Below are positions 15,472 to 24,208 of a stretch of 48,533 nt of DNA, in pieces. The translations under genes and the position numbers were made by a program. Source of the DNA: JBBKXJ01 sp037969395 (GTDB lineage Bacteria > Pseudomonadota > Gammaproteobacteria > Pseudomonadales > JAUIET01); the NCBI GenBank assembly GCA_037969395.1, contig JBBKXJ010000108.1, forward strand, positions 1-48,533, in the 5' to 3' direction. Under the pieces are notes generated by a model. The model searched no databases and had not been told where the DNA came from. It was given only the letters and a program-made list of their open reading frames with translations. Every line of letters starts with the position of its first letter. Within the stretch, counting starts at the first letter, position 1.

Positions 15472-16260
15472 TTAGCCGCGTGGCAGCAACGCCAGTTGGC
15501 GTGATTGCGCAACCAAACGGCCAGACTCGTCCCACACTTCGCCGTCTTCCTCCAGCATTCCACCGGTGATAAAACGGGTACTAAACTGGCAGCGCAGCCA
15601 GCCGGGTTCTGGCAGGCCACGTACATGGGCGGTGAGCTCGAGCGTTGGCGTCCACGCTATCGGCAGGTTGGCGTTAAATACGGTGGGTGGGAATACATCG
15701 ACCGCCAGCAACAGAGCGAAAGCATCGACAGGTTCGTCAATAAGCCGCAACCAGCCGCGAAACAGTGGCCGTCCGCTGGGCCGACCGCTGGCAAATTTTG
15801 CATCGTCAGGATGCAGGCGTAAATCGACGTGCGATAACATATTGGGTGCGAAGCCGTTTGGACCGGGCTGCAGACGAATACACTCGTCTGGTGGCGGCAG
15901 GTCGGGTGGCTCGGCATCGATATGTACCGGCCCTTCGATAGCCTCAAGATCGGTGAAACTGCCGAGCAGTTCTACCAGCGGTTTCTGCTGGGATGCTATT
16001 GTTGCGCGCACGGTGGCGAAGCGGCGGCCGGATTTAACGACAGTCGGGGTGATGCGAATCGGACCGGGACCCGCCGGCGACATGAAATGCGCCGTTAACG
16101 AAATCGCATGCGGGCGCTCGGCAGCGTCCGCCATTGCCCGTGCGGCGACTGTCATCAGATAACCGCCATTGGCGTTGCCGCCCACATCCCAACCGTCAAC
16201 GACGTCAGCCGTGTAGGCATTTTCGATTGCCTTTACCGCTGTATCTGCCACAAAACTCAT
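15472..16260 (-). CDS. Acyl-CoA thioesterase family protein (double hotdog)
   Basis: A 262-residue TesB-like double-hotdog protein. The first hotdog has GWDVGGNANGGYLMTVAARAM and the SLTAHFMSPAGPGPI strand; the second has the PTLELTAHVRG strand and a C-terminal WDESGRLVAQSRQLALL motif typical of TesB relatives. Such enzymes hydrolyse acyl-CoA to free acid and CoA; the acyl specificity is not predictable. It starts at an ATG about 28 bases downstream of the ettA stop on the same strand, so it may be co-transcribed with ettA. Confidence 0.82.
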   Translation of the reverse strand: MSFVADTAVKAIENAYTADVVDGWDVGGNANGGYLMTVAARAMADAAERPHAISLTAHFMSPAGPGPIRITPTVVKSGRRFATVRATIASQQKPLVELLGSFTDLEAIEGPVHIDAEPPDLPPPDECIRLQPGPNGFAPNMLSHVDLRLHPDDAKFASGRPSGRPLFRGWLRLIDEPVDAFALLLAVDVFPPTVFNANLPIAWTPTLELTAHVRGLPEPGWLRCQFSTRFITGGMLEEDGEVWDESGRLVAQSRQLALLPRG

Positions 16261-16288
16261 TGGTTACGCTCCATTACTGTATCCACCC

Positions 16289-17950
16289 TTACGCCAATTT
16301 TTGATAGCGCACCCGCTTCGGCGCGGCGTCATCGCCCAGTCGCGCCTTGCGGTCTTCTTCGTAGCTCGTAAAATTACCTTCGTGCCAACCCACCTGACTA
16401 TCGCCCTCGAAGGCGAGAATATGCGTTGCTACGCGGTCGAGAAACCAGCGGTCGTGCGAGATCACCATGATGCAGCCGGGGAATGCCAGGATGGCGTCTT
16501 CCAGTGCACGCAGGGTTTCCACGTCAAGGTCGTTGGTGGGTTCGTCCAGCAAAATAACATTGGCGCCCTGTTTCAATAGCTTGGCCAGGTGCAGCCGGTT
16601 GCGTTCCCCGCCGGATAAATCCTTCACGAACTTTTGTTGGTCGGAACCCTTAAAGTTAAAGCGCCCAACATAGGCACGTGACGGGATTTCGTAGCTGCCG
16701 ATGTGGAGCACATCCTGGCCGTCCGACAGCTCGTCCCACACCGTATTGTCGCCATTGAGCGCGTCGCGGCTTTGGTCTACATAAGCCAGCTCGACCGTGC
16801 TGCCAAGCTCAATGGTGCCGCTGTCGGGTTGCTCCATGCCGGCAATCATCTTGAACAAAGTGGACTTGCCGGCGCCGTTGCCGCCGATTACACCGACAAT
16901 GCTGCCGGCTGGCACGCTCAGCGACAAATCATTAATCAACAGCTTGTCGCCGTGTGATTTGCTAACGCCGTTTAATTCGATGACTTTGTCGCCTAACCTC
17001 GGGCCGGGCGGAATATAGATTTCCAGCGTTTCGTTACGCTGTTGAAACTCTCTGGAATTGAGCTCGTCGAAGCGCGCCAGCCGCGCCTTGCTTTTGCTTT
17101 GTCGCCCCTTGGGGTTCGCACGGGCCCATTCCAGCTCGGCCTTGATGGCCTTGTGGTGCGCCGCCTGTTGCTTATGCTCGCTCGCCAGCCGTTGCTCTTT
17201 AGTTTCCAGCCAGGCCGAATAATTACCTTCGTAGGGAATGCCGCGGCCGCGGTCCAGTTCCAGAATCCAACCGGCGGCGTTGTCGAGAAAGTAGCGATCG
17301 TGGGTGATCGCGACCACGGTGCCGGGGAAGTTCTGCAGAAACTGCTCCAGCCAGGCCACACTTTCAGCATCGAGATGGTTGGTGGGTTCGTCCAGCAGCA
17401 GCATATCGGGTGCCGCCAGCAATAAACGACAGAGGGCGACGCGACGCTTTTCACCGCCGGAAAGGTTTTCGACCTCGGCGTCCCACGGCGGCAGACGCAG
17501 GGCATCGGCGGCAACATCGAGTTTATGCTCGATATTATGCGCATCGCTGGTCTGAATAATATTTTCCAGCCGTGCCTGCTCGGCCGCCAGGGCATCGAAA
17601 TCGGCGTCGGGTTCGGCGTAGGCGGCGTACAAATCCTCAAGTGCCTGCAAAGCGTCTTTGGCTTCCGCCAGGCCCTGTTCGACATTGCCGCGCACGTCTT
17701 TGCTGTTGTCCAGCTGCGGTTCCTGTGGCAGATAGCCAATTTTCAGGTCGGCGAGCGGACGCGCTTCGCCTTCTATTTCAGTGTCCAGCCCGGCCATAAT
17801 TCTCAACAGCGTCGATTTGCCGGCGCCGTTCAAGCCAAGTACGCCAATTTTGGCACCAGGATAAAACGACAGGGAAATATCCTTCAGGATCTCGCGCTTG
17901 GGCGGCACTATCTTACCCACGCGGTTCATACTGTATACGTATTGAGCCAT
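16289..17950 (-). CDS. ettA: Energy-dependent translational throttle protein EttA (ABC-F)
   Basis: A 553-residue soluble ABC-F ATPase with two nucleotide-binding domains. It has Walker A motifs GLNGAGKST and GGNGAGKST, signature motifs LSGGEKRRVALCRLL and LSGGERNRLHLAKLL, and Walker B LLLDEPTNHLD and ILLDEPTNDLD. The charged linker between the domains (about residues 245-320, KARLARFDELNS) is the ribosome P-site tRNA interaction motif. EttA binds the ribosomal E site and gates the first elongation steps according to the ATP/ADP ratio. N-terminus MAQYVYSMNRVGKIVPPKR is the EttA type. Divergent from a c-di-GMP gene. Confidence 0.96.
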   Translation of the reverse strand: MAQYVYSMNRVGKIVPPKREILKDISLSFYPGAKIGVLGLNGAGKSTLLRIMAGLDTEIEGEARPLADLKIGYLPQEPQLDNSKDVRGNVEQGLAEAKDALQALEDLYAAYAEPDADFDALAAEQARLENIIQTSDAHNIEHKLDVAADALRLPPWDAEVENLSGGEKRRVALCRLLLAAPDMLLLDEPTNHLDAESVAWLEQFLQNFPGTVVAITHDRYFLDNAAGWILELDRGRGIPYEGNYSAWLETKEQRLASEHKQQAAHHKAIKAELEWARANPKGRQSKSKARLARFDELNSREFQQRNETLEIYIPPGPRLGDKVIELNGVSKSHGDKLLINDLSLSVPAGSIVGVIGGNGAGKSTLFKMIAGMEQPDSGTIELGSTVELAYVDQSRDALNGDNTVWDELSDGQDVLHIGSYEIPSRAYVGRFNFKGSDQQKFVKDLSGGERNRLHLAKLLKQGANVILLDEPTNDLDVETLRALEDAILAFPGCIMVISHDRWFLDRVATHILAFEGDSQVGWHEGNFTSYEEDRKARLGDDAAPKRVRYQKLA

Positions 17951-18032
17951 TGCCCGTATTCTCTTTTAAGCAAAATTCCGCCGCAAGTTACTCAATCCTG
18001 TGGCATCGCGCAACATTAAATCGGCGACCTTC

Positions 18033-18039
18033 TATTATA
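18033..18039. promoter_or_regulatory. Overlapping divergent -10 elements
   Basis: TATTATA at 18033-18039 reads as TATTAT on the plus strand and TATAAT on the minus strand, so one AT-rich site could serve both ettA and the GGDEF-EAL gene. Neither side has a convincing -35. Confidence 0.35.
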
Positions 18040-18043
18040 CTGT

Positions 18044-20314
18044 GTGATATTTATACAGCGCGCGGACATCGTGTTGATCATACCAAGCCATCATCTCTCA
18101 GAGCGAACGCCGCAGCACGAAGCGAGCGTCTATCAACAGTTGGTAGAACAGTCGGTCGTGCCCCTGTGGTTAGTCGATCTGTCCGACGCGTATACGCTCT
18201 GTGAGAGCGGTCTGACCGATGACAAGCAACCGTTTGAGAATGCGCTGAGTTCTGACGCGCTAGCACGCGCAGCGCATATTTTGGCGGCTAATCAGCCAGC
18301 GCTTGATTTGCTCGGCGCACCATCGTTAGCTGCGTTGAATAGCGCTCTGGTTGAGGCAAGCTATGCCTGGTTGGTGCAGCAGATGGCGCGGATGCTGACG
18401 GCAATCGTCAACGGCGAAAAGCGGCTGACAATGGCAGTAAGTGGTGCTGACTTAGCCGCGCAGCAGGCCAGCATGTGGTTCAGCTTTTCATTACCGAGCA
18501 GCGGCGCAGCGCGTAAAATCGTTAGCGCATGCGCGCTTGAAGCGGCGTCACTGCAAGCTACTCAGGCCGAGTTTGCGACACGCAAGGCAAGCGATATCAG
18601 TGACGTGGACGCGCGCCTGCGCATGGCGGCTAAAGTGTTCGAAAACAACGCCGACGGCATCTATATTGTGGATTCGCACGGCGCTATCGTGCAACTGAAC
18701 AGCGCTTTGTGCCGCATCTGCGTTTTCGAGGAGCAGCATTTACTTGGCCGCAAACCGGCAGGCCTGTTAATTCCAACGGGCGACGGCGACGCTGTGCACC
18801 AGCAGAACGTGCAGCATGCCCTGCAGAACGGTTATTGGCAGGGAGAGCAACTGGCGCTGCGCAGCAGTGGCGAAATGTTTCACGTATTTGCTACCACCAC
18901 CGTAGTGCGTGCCAGCAACGACGACATTCTGGCTACTATTTGCACGCTGCGCGATATTACCGAAAGCAAAAGCCGTGCACAGCGTATCCGCCACCTGGCG
19001 TTTTACGATGCGTTGACCGAGCTGCCGAATCGCACCTTATTTCAGGACCGGCTCAAACATGAGTTGCAGCGCTGCGAGCGCGGTAACCAGACCGCCGCGC
19101 TGCTGTTTCTCGATCTCGACCACTTCAAGGCCATTAACGATTCGCTCGGCCACGCCGCCGGCGATCAATTGTTGCGCGAGGTGGCCGGGCGTTTTGGTGA
19201 ACATGTGCGTGGCGACGACACTGTTGCCCGCATGGGCGGCGACGAATTCACCATCATATTAAGCGGCCAGCGCAGCAGGGAACAAGTGCTAGCTGCGGCC
19301 TCCAATGTAGCGCGCAAGATCGCCGCGCAGCTGACCGAACCGTTTTTTATCGAAGGCCATGAAGTGTTTACCAGCGCCAGCATCGGTATCGCGCTGTACC
19401 CGGATGACGGCAAGGATTCATCCACGCTGTTACGCAACGGTGATACGGCGATGTACTTCGCCAAGCAGGCCGGCAAAAAAAATTACCAGTTTTATTCATC
19501 CAATATGAGTGCGCATTCGGTCGAACAGCTGGCATTTCAAAACAGTTTGCATCGCGCCGCAGTAGAGCAGGAATTCGAGCTGCATTATCAACCGCAATTT
19601 AGCTACCGCAGCCACAAAGTGGTTGGTGTTGAGTGCCTGCTGCGCTGGAGCAGAGCCGATGGCGTGCTGCTGTTGCCGGGTGAATTTGTGCAGGTAGCGG
19701 AACAGTCGGGCGTGATAGTACGCATCGGCGAGTGGACGATTCGCCGCGCCTGTACTCAAATGGTTGAGTGGCTCAGCGCCGGACTGGCGCTGGACCATAT
19801 TTCGATCAATGTTTCCGCGCGTCAATTTATGGACGAAAATCTGCTGTCCTGCTTAGCCGCCGCATTGCATGACAGCGGCTTACCGGCTCGCTGCGTTGAA
19901 CTCGAGCTTACCGAAAGCGTGTTGATGGCAAATATTGAACTGACGCTGCAAACGCTGGCGAAATTGAAGAAGCTGGGTGTGCGCATCGCCATCGACAATT
20001 TTGGCACCGGCTATTCTTCCTTAAACTACCTGAAGGAGTTGCCGGTTGACACTCTGAAAATCGATCGGCGTTTTGTGCATAACTTACCCGGCAGCAATGA
20101 AGATCAACAAATCATCAATGTGATTTTTGCGCTGGCGCGTGGTTTTGATCTCACTATCGTCGCCGAGGGCGTAGAGACTGCCGCGCAGTCAGACTACCTC
20201 GTAAGTCTCGGTTGCGAGGTCGCGCAGGGCTACTATTTCGCCCGTCCGCAGCAGGCCTATGATCTGGAGCAGCTGCTGCGCGACAATAGCAAAACTGTTG
20301 ATGCAGACAGCTGA
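18044..20314 (+). CDS. PAS-GGDEF-EAL c-di-GMP protein
   Basis: A 756-residue cytoplasmic protein without membrane helices. An N-terminal region of about 190 residues is of unknown type. A PAS domain (about 195-310: MAAKVFENNADGIYIVDSHGAIVQLN) follows, then a GGDEF domain (about 325-490) with an intact MGGDEF active site and an RGDD inhibitory site five residues before it, then an EAL domain (about 500-745). The EAL motif reads ECL; the Asn, ELTES, LKIDR and AEGVE positions are kept, but the usual DDFGTG is DNFGTG. Cyclase activity is likely; hydrolase activity is possible. The GTG at 18044 is very close to the predicted -10, so the GTG at 18071 is an alternative start. Confidence 0.9.
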   Translation: MIFIQRADIVLIIPSHHLSERTPQHEASVYQQLVEQSVVPLWLVDLSDAYTLCESGLTDDKQPFENALSSDALARAAHILAANQPALDLLGAPSLAALNSALVEASYAWLVQQMARMLTAIVNGEKRLTMAVSGADLAAQQASMWFSFSLPSSGAARKIVSACALEAASLQATQAEFATRKASDISDVDARLRMAAKVFENNADGIYIVDSHGAIVQLNSALCRICVFEEQHLLGRKPAGLLIPTGDGDAVHQQNVQHALQNGYWQGEQLALRSSGEMFHVFATTTVVRASNDDILATICTLRDITESKSRAQRIRHLAFYDALTELPNRTLFQDRLKHELQRCERGNQTAALLFLDLDHFKAINDSLGHAAGDQLLREVAGRFGEHVRGDDTVARMGGDEFTIILSGQRSREQVLAAASNVARKIAAQLTEPFFIEGHEVFTSASIGIALYPDDGKDSSTLLRNGDTAMYFAKQAGKKNYQFYSSNMSAHSVEQLAFQNSLHRAAVEQEFELHYQPQFSYRSHKVVGVECLLRWSRADGVLLLPGEFVQVAEQSGVIVRIGEWTIRRACTQMVEWLSAGLALDHISINVSARQFMDENLLSCLAAALHDSGLPARCVELELTESVLMANIELTLQTLAKLKKLGVRIAIDNFGTGYSSLNYLKELPVDTLKIDRRFVHNLPGSNEDQQIINVIFALARGFDLTIVAEGVETAAQSDYLVSLGCEVAQGYYFARPQQAYDLEQLLRDNSKTVDADS

Positions 20315-20408
20315 AGCTGTTTATACAAGAAGCTGAAGCTTTTTTAAAAAAGCAGCTGAAGCTCTTTATAAAAGCAGCTGAAGCTCATCATAGAATAATC
20401 TGAAGCTC
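20309..20408. repeat. Imperfect tandem array, about 23-bp period
   Basis: The core AGCTGAAGCT recurs at 20309, 20331, 20354 and 20377, with a degenerate fifth copy at 20399, separated by A/T-rich spacers such as CTTTATAAAAGC. The first copy contains the stop codon of the preceding gene. A 16-bp perfect palindrome, GCTTTTTTAAAAAAGC, lies at 20338-20353. Parts match the 18-bp array at 31121-31246. Confidence 0.8.
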
Positions 20409-20454
20409 TGCATTAAACACGCTTCATAGTGCTGCCGAGCGGCACACATTGCTG

Positions 20455-20460
20455 TAGAAT
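20455..20460 (+). promoter_or_regulatory. Possible -10 of glyA
   Basis: TAGAAT lies 36 bases before the glyA ATG, downstream of the tandem array; no clear -35. A small GTGCTGCC/GCGGCAC hairpin (about 20429-20445) overlaps the spacer. Confidence 0.3.
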
Positions 20461-20495
20461 GCGCGCCTTTCTGTACACGGTGGTGAGGGCGTTTC

Positions 20496-21752
20496 ATGTT
20501 CAGCAAACAGCAAAAAATTGCCGGTTTCGACGACGAAATCTGGCAGGCCATTCTTAACGAGGAGCGGCGCCAGGAGCAGCACATCGAGCTGATTGCTTCT
20601 GAGAACTACGCCAGCCCGCGCGTGCTTGAGGCGCAGGGCTCGGTACTAACCAACAAATATGCTGAGGGCTATCCCGGCAAGCGCTACTACGGCGGTTGCG
20701 AATTCGTCGACGTCGCCGAGCAGCTGGCTATAGACCGCGTCAAACAATTATTCGGCGCCCACTATGCAAACGTGCAGCCGCATTCGGGTTCGCAGGCGAA
20801 CTCCGCAGTGTATATGGCCTTGCTACAGGCAGGCGACACAGTGCTGGGTATGAGTCTGGATGCCGGCGGCCATTTGACCCACGGCGCCAAACCCAATTTC
20901 TCCGGCAAGATGTACAACGCCGTGCAGTATGGATTGCATGCAGAAACGGGCGAGATAGACTATGCGCAGGTAGAAGCGTTGGCCCACGAGCACAAGCCGA
21001 AAATGATTGTGGCGGGTTTTTCTGCATACTCAAAAATTATCGACTGGCAGCGTTTCCGTGACATTGCTGATGCCGTTGGTGCCTATTACCTGGTCGATAT
21101 GGCGCATGTGGCGGGCCTGGTCGCAGCCGGTCTGTACCCCAACCCGGTCGATATCGCCGATGTCACCACGTCGACTACCCACAAAACACTGCGCGGCCCG
21201 CGTGGCGGCGTGATTCTCGCGCGCGAAAATGCAGAGCTTGAGAAGAAACTTAACTCGGCCGTGTTCCCCGGCGGTCAGGGCGGGCCGTTAATGCATGTGA
21301 TTGCCGCCAAAGCGGTGGCATTCAAAGAAGCGATGCAAGATGACTTCAAAACCTACCAGCAGCAGGTCGTCAAAAATGCAAAAACGCTGGCAGAGGAATT
21401 AATCAAGCGCGATATCGACATCGTTTCCGGCGGCACCGAAAATCATCTGATGCTGGTCGATCTGATCAAAAAAGATATTACCGGCAAAGACGCCGACGCC
21501 GCGCTGGGGCGCGCTAACATTACTGTGAACAAGAACGCTGTGCCGAATGATCCGCGCTCGCCGTTTGTCACCAGCGGCCTGCGTATCGGCACGCCGGCGG
21601 TCACCACGCGCGGTTTCAAAGAACCGGAGATGCAGGCCATTGCCGGCTGGATTGCCGACATCATTGCTGAGATCGATAGCGAGCAGCAAATAGCTAACGT
21701 GCGCGAGCAGGTCGAGGAATTATGCGCTCGTTTTCCGGTGTACACAGACTGA
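20496..21752 (+). CDS. glyA: Serine hydroxymethyltransferase
   Basis: A 418-residue PLP enzyme that interconverts serine and glycine with tetrahydrofolate, the main source of one-carbon units. Family signatures are LIASENYASPRVLEAQGS, NKYAEGYPGKRYYGG, PHSGSQAN, and VTTSTTHKTLRGPRGG, with the PLP lysine at about residue 230. Length is typical. An ATG with GAGGG upstream. glyA-nrdR is a conserved order, but here a block of palindromes separates them. Confidence 0.98.
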   Translation: MFSKQQKIAGFDDEIWQAILNEERRQEQHIELIASENYASPRVLEAQGSVLTNKYAEGYPGKRYYGGCEFVDVAEQLAIDRVKQLFGAHYANVQPHSGSQANSAVYMALLQAGDTVLGMSLDAGGHLTHGAKPNFSGKMYNAVQYGLHAETGEIDYAQVEALAHEHKPKMIVAGFSAYSKIIDWQRFRDIADAVGAYYLVDMAHVAGLVAAGLYPNPVDIADVTTSTTHKTLRGPRGGVILARENAELEKKLNSAVFPGGQGGPLMHVIAAKAVAFKEAMQDDFKTYQQQVVKNAKTLAEELIKRDIDIVSGGTENHLMLVDLIKKDITGKDADAALGRANITVNKNAVPNDPRSPFVTSGLRIGTPAVTTRGFKEPEMQAIAGWIADIIAEIDSEQQIANVREQVEELCARFPVYTD

Positions 21753-21788
21753 CCTATGGTTAGTCGGAAACGCCTTCTTGCGCGACTA

Positions 21789-21914
21789 GAGCCACTCGCC
21801 ACGTTCATGTGGCTCACCCTTCCGGCAGATCGTGACTGTGCGAATCGGCTGTCCTGCCGATTTGTCGCTCCCACAATTACCAGTCACCCTACAGTGGAAG
21901 CGACTTTAGTCGCG
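21789..21914. repeat. REP-like palindromes before nrdR
   Basis: Three hairpins in a row: GAGCCAC/GTGGCTC (21789-21815), AATCGGC/GCCGATT (21843-21862) and GCGACT-TT-AGTCGC (21900-21913). The last two carry, in opposite orientation, flanks of the kind GTGGGAGCGAC, the look of Pseudomonas-type REP sequences. The final palindrome ends five bases before the nrdR ATG, and the only Shine-Dalgarno-like GGAA (21896-21899) lies on its far side. Confidence 0.65.
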
Positions 21915-21918
21915 AATT

Positions 21919-22383
21919 ATGCGTTGCCCTTTTTGCTCGGCCGCTGAAACCAGGGTTATCGACTCGCGCCTGGTCACCGAAGGTGATCAAGTGCGTCGCC
22001 GCCGCGAGTGCTTAGGCTGTGCCGAGCGTTTTACAACGTTCGAGACCGCCGAACTGCTGATGCCGCGCATCATTAAAAGCAACGAAGTGCCGGAACCGTT
22101 CAACGAAGTCAAACTGCGTGCGGGTATTCAAAAAGCGCTGGAGAAGCGCCCGGTGAGCGTCGAGGTGATCGACGCCGCCGTGCACCATATCAAACACAGC
22201 TTACAGGCAATGGGTGAGCGCGAGGTGCGCTCCCGTGTTTTGGGTGAATTGGTGATGCAGCAACTGAAGGGCATTGATCAGGTCGCCTATGTGCGATTTG
22301 CGTCCGTCTACCGCAGTTTCCAGGACCTGAACGAGTTTCGTGAAGAAATCGACAAGCTTACCAGTGAGCCGCCCAAGCCATAG
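21919..22383 (+). CDS. nrdR: Transcriptional repressor NrdR
   Basis: A 154-residue repressor of ribonucleotide reductase genes. A zinc ribbon formed by Cys3, Cys6, Cys31 and Cys34 (MRCPFC...ECLGC) with a basic VRRRRECLG DNA-binding stretch is followed by an ATP-cone domain (about 46-136) that senses ATP/dATP. It is of normal length, 6 bp upstream of ribD in the usual nrdR-ribD order. Its translation start is preceded by a REP-like palindrome rather than a canonical ribosome binding site. Confidence 0.97.
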   Translation: MRCPFCSAAETRVIDSRLVTEGDQVRRRRECLGCAERFTTFETAELLMPRIIKSNEVPEPFNEVKLRAGIQKALEKRPVSVEVIDAAVHHIKHSLQAMGEREVRSRVLGELVMQQLKGIDQVAYVRFASVYRSFQDLNEFREEIDKLTSEPPKP

Positions 22384-22389
22384 ATTGAG

Positions 22390-23502
22390 ATGAGCTACTC
22401 CCCTCAGCAAACGCAGTTCATGGCGCGCGCCATTCAGCTCGCCCGGCGCGGCTGGTACACCACCATGCCCAATCCGAGGGTCGGCTGTGTGCTGGTCAAA
22501 GACGGCGTTATTTGCGCAGAGGGGTGGCACGAAAAAGCCGGTGCAGCGCATGCAGAAGCAATGGCGCTGCGTAAGGCAGGTGCAGCGGCGCAGGGCGCGA
22601 CTGCATACGTTACGCTGGAACCGTGCAATCATCATGGTCGCACCGCACCCTGCAGTAAGGCGCTTGTCGCCGCCGGAGTGAAAGACGTATTTGTGGCGAT
22701 GCAGGACCCTAACCCTTTGGTAGCCGGCAGTGGCAGCGCTACGCTACAGGCGGCTGGTATTAATGTCAGCATCGGCCTACTGGAGGTGGAAGCCGCAACG
22801 CTAAACCCGGGCTACATAAATCGCATGCGCAGCGGCAGGCCGCTGGTGACCTGTAAACTGGCGATGAGCGTCGATGGGCGCACCGCGATGGCCAGCGGTG
22901 AAAGTCAGTGGATCACCGGCCCGGCGGCGCGCGCTGATGCACAGCGTCTGCGGGCGCAAAGCTGCGCGATTCTGACCGGAGTGAACACAGTGCTGGCCGA
23001 CCAGCCCTCGTTCACCGTGCGCGCCGCTGACTGGCAGGGCGACAGCTTCGCCGAGCTGGGCGAGCGCCAGCCGCTGCGGGTTATTGTTGATACGCAGTTG
23101 CGCACACCTGAAGATGCCAAGTTGCTGAGCCAGCCCGGCAAAACGCTTATCGTCACCTGCAGAGCGGACAGCCATACCGTACAGGAATTTGCCGGCGATA
23201 CTGAAATTGTGCGTCAATCAAGCGACAGCATAGATCTCGACAGCGTGTTGGTGCTGTTAGCGCAGCGCGAATGCAACGAGGTCTTACTGGAATGCGGGCC
23301 CACGCTCGCTGGCGCAATGCTGCAGGCGCAGCTTATCGATGAGTTAGTGATTTACATGGCGCCCACCTTGCTCGGCAGCCAGGCCAACCCTTTATTTGCC
23401 CTGCCGCTGCATACGATGGCCGAGCAACAGCCGCTGCTGATCGACGACATACGTGCCGTCGGCCAGGATTGGCGCATGAGCGTGCGACCAAAGAGGAAGT
23501 AA
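22390..23502 (+). CDS. ribD: Riboflavin biosynthesis deaminase/reductase RibD
   Basis: A 370-residue bifunctional enzyme for the second and third steps of riboflavin synthesis from GTP. The N-terminal deaminase domain has the zinc motif HAEAMAL and PCNHHGRTAPCSKAL; the C-terminal reductase domain (from about residue 150) starts VTCKLAMSVDGRTAMASGESQWITG and includes the VLLECGPTLAGAML motif. It follows nrdR by 6 bp and precedes ribE by 4 bp, a tight operon. Confidence 0.97.
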   Translation: MSYSPQQTQFMARAIQLARRGWYTTMPNPRVGCVLVKDGVICAEGWHEKAGAAHAEAMALRKAGAAAQGATAYVTLEPCNHHGRTAPCSKALVAAGVKDVFVAMQDPNPLVAGSGSATLQAAGINVSIGLLEVEAATLNPGYINRMRSGRPLVTCKLAMSVDGRTAMASGESQWITGPAARADAQRLRAQSCAILTGVNTVLADQPSFTVRAADWQGDSFAELGERQPLRVIVDTQLRTPEDAKLLSQPGKTLIVTCRADSHTVQEFAGDTEIVRQSSDSIDLDSVLVLLAQRECNEVLLECGPTLAGAMLQAQLIDELVIYMAPTLLGSQANPLFALPLHTMAEQQPLLIDDIRAVGQDWRMSVRPKRK

Positions 23503-23506
23503 GAAT

Positions 23507-24169
23507 ATGTTTACCGGCATTATTCAAACCGTTGGCGCAGTTAAGCAACTACAAAAAACCGGCGGCGATGTGCGCCTGCACATTAGCTGCGACGAATTCG
23601 ATTTCGAGCAGATTGCGCTGGGCGACAGCATCGCCGTTAACGGCGTCTGTTTAACCGTGGTGACCAAAAGTGACGCCGGCTTTGCCGCCGACGTGTCGAT
23701 AGAAACGCTTGAGCATACCTCGCTCAGACAGCTTGCAGCCGGTGTGCCGGTAAACCTGGAATGCGCTGTCACACCCGCTACCCCGCTGGGGGGCCATTTA
23801 GTCAGCGGACATGTCGACGGCGTGGGCGAAATTATCGGGCTGCACGAAGACGCACGCAGCACGCGTTACGACGTGCAGGTGCCGGCAGAGCTGGCGAAGT
23901 ATATTGCGAAAAAAGGTTCGGTCTGCATTGACGGCGTCAGCCTGACGGTGAACGATGTAAACGGTAATCAGTTCGGCATTAATATTATTCCGCATACCAG
24001 ACAGCACACGATTTTTGCAAATTACCGTAAGGGTTCGCCAGTTAATATCGAGGTCGATGTGATTGCGCGCTATGTGGAACGGCTGTTATTGGGCGACAAG
24101 GCCGCCGCGAAGGGGTCGCAATTAAGCGCAGAATTTCTTGCGGAGCATGGATTTGCGAGCAAGCATTGA
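23507..24169 (+). CDS. ribE: Riboflavin synthase, alpha subunit
   Basis: A 220-residue enzyme catalysing dismutation of two 6,7-dimethyl-8-ribityllumazines to riboflavin. Two tandem lumazine-binding barrels are visible: MFTGIIQTVGAV with GDSIAVNGVCLTV in the first, and HLVSGHVDGVGEI with KGSVCIDGVSLTVN in the second. The C-terminal trimerisation helix (VIARYVERLL) is present. It ends the nrdR-ribD-ribE run; the gene expected next, ribBA, is replaced by an oppositely oriented regulatory gene. Confidence 0.97.
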   Translation: MFTGIIQTVGAVKQLQKTGGDVRLHISCDEFDFEQIALGDSIAVNGVCLTVVTKSDAGFAADVSIETLEHTSLRQLAAGVPVNLECAVTPATPLGGHLVSGHVDGVGEIIGLHEDARSTRYDVQVPAELAKYIAKKGSVCIDGVSLTVNDVNGNQFGINIIPHTRQHTIFANYRKGSPVNIEVDVIARYVERLLLGDKAAAKGSQLSAEFLAEHGFASKH

Positions 24170-24208
24170 TCAGCGACGCAGACGCTAAAAGACAACTTTA
24201 CCAGTGCA

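Noticed and set aside
16993..17739. A 248-residue minus-strand frame within ettA, and a 198-residue plus-strand frame over the thioesterase (15566-16162)
   Set aside because: Both lie wholly inside well-recognised genes in other frames, with low-complexity, Arg/Pro- or Ser-rich products and no family motifs.
20309..20408. Tandem array as a CRISPR
   Set aside because: Units and spacers are too short (about 23-bp period), spacers are similar A/T-rich sequence, and no cas genes are present. The same applies to 31121-31246.
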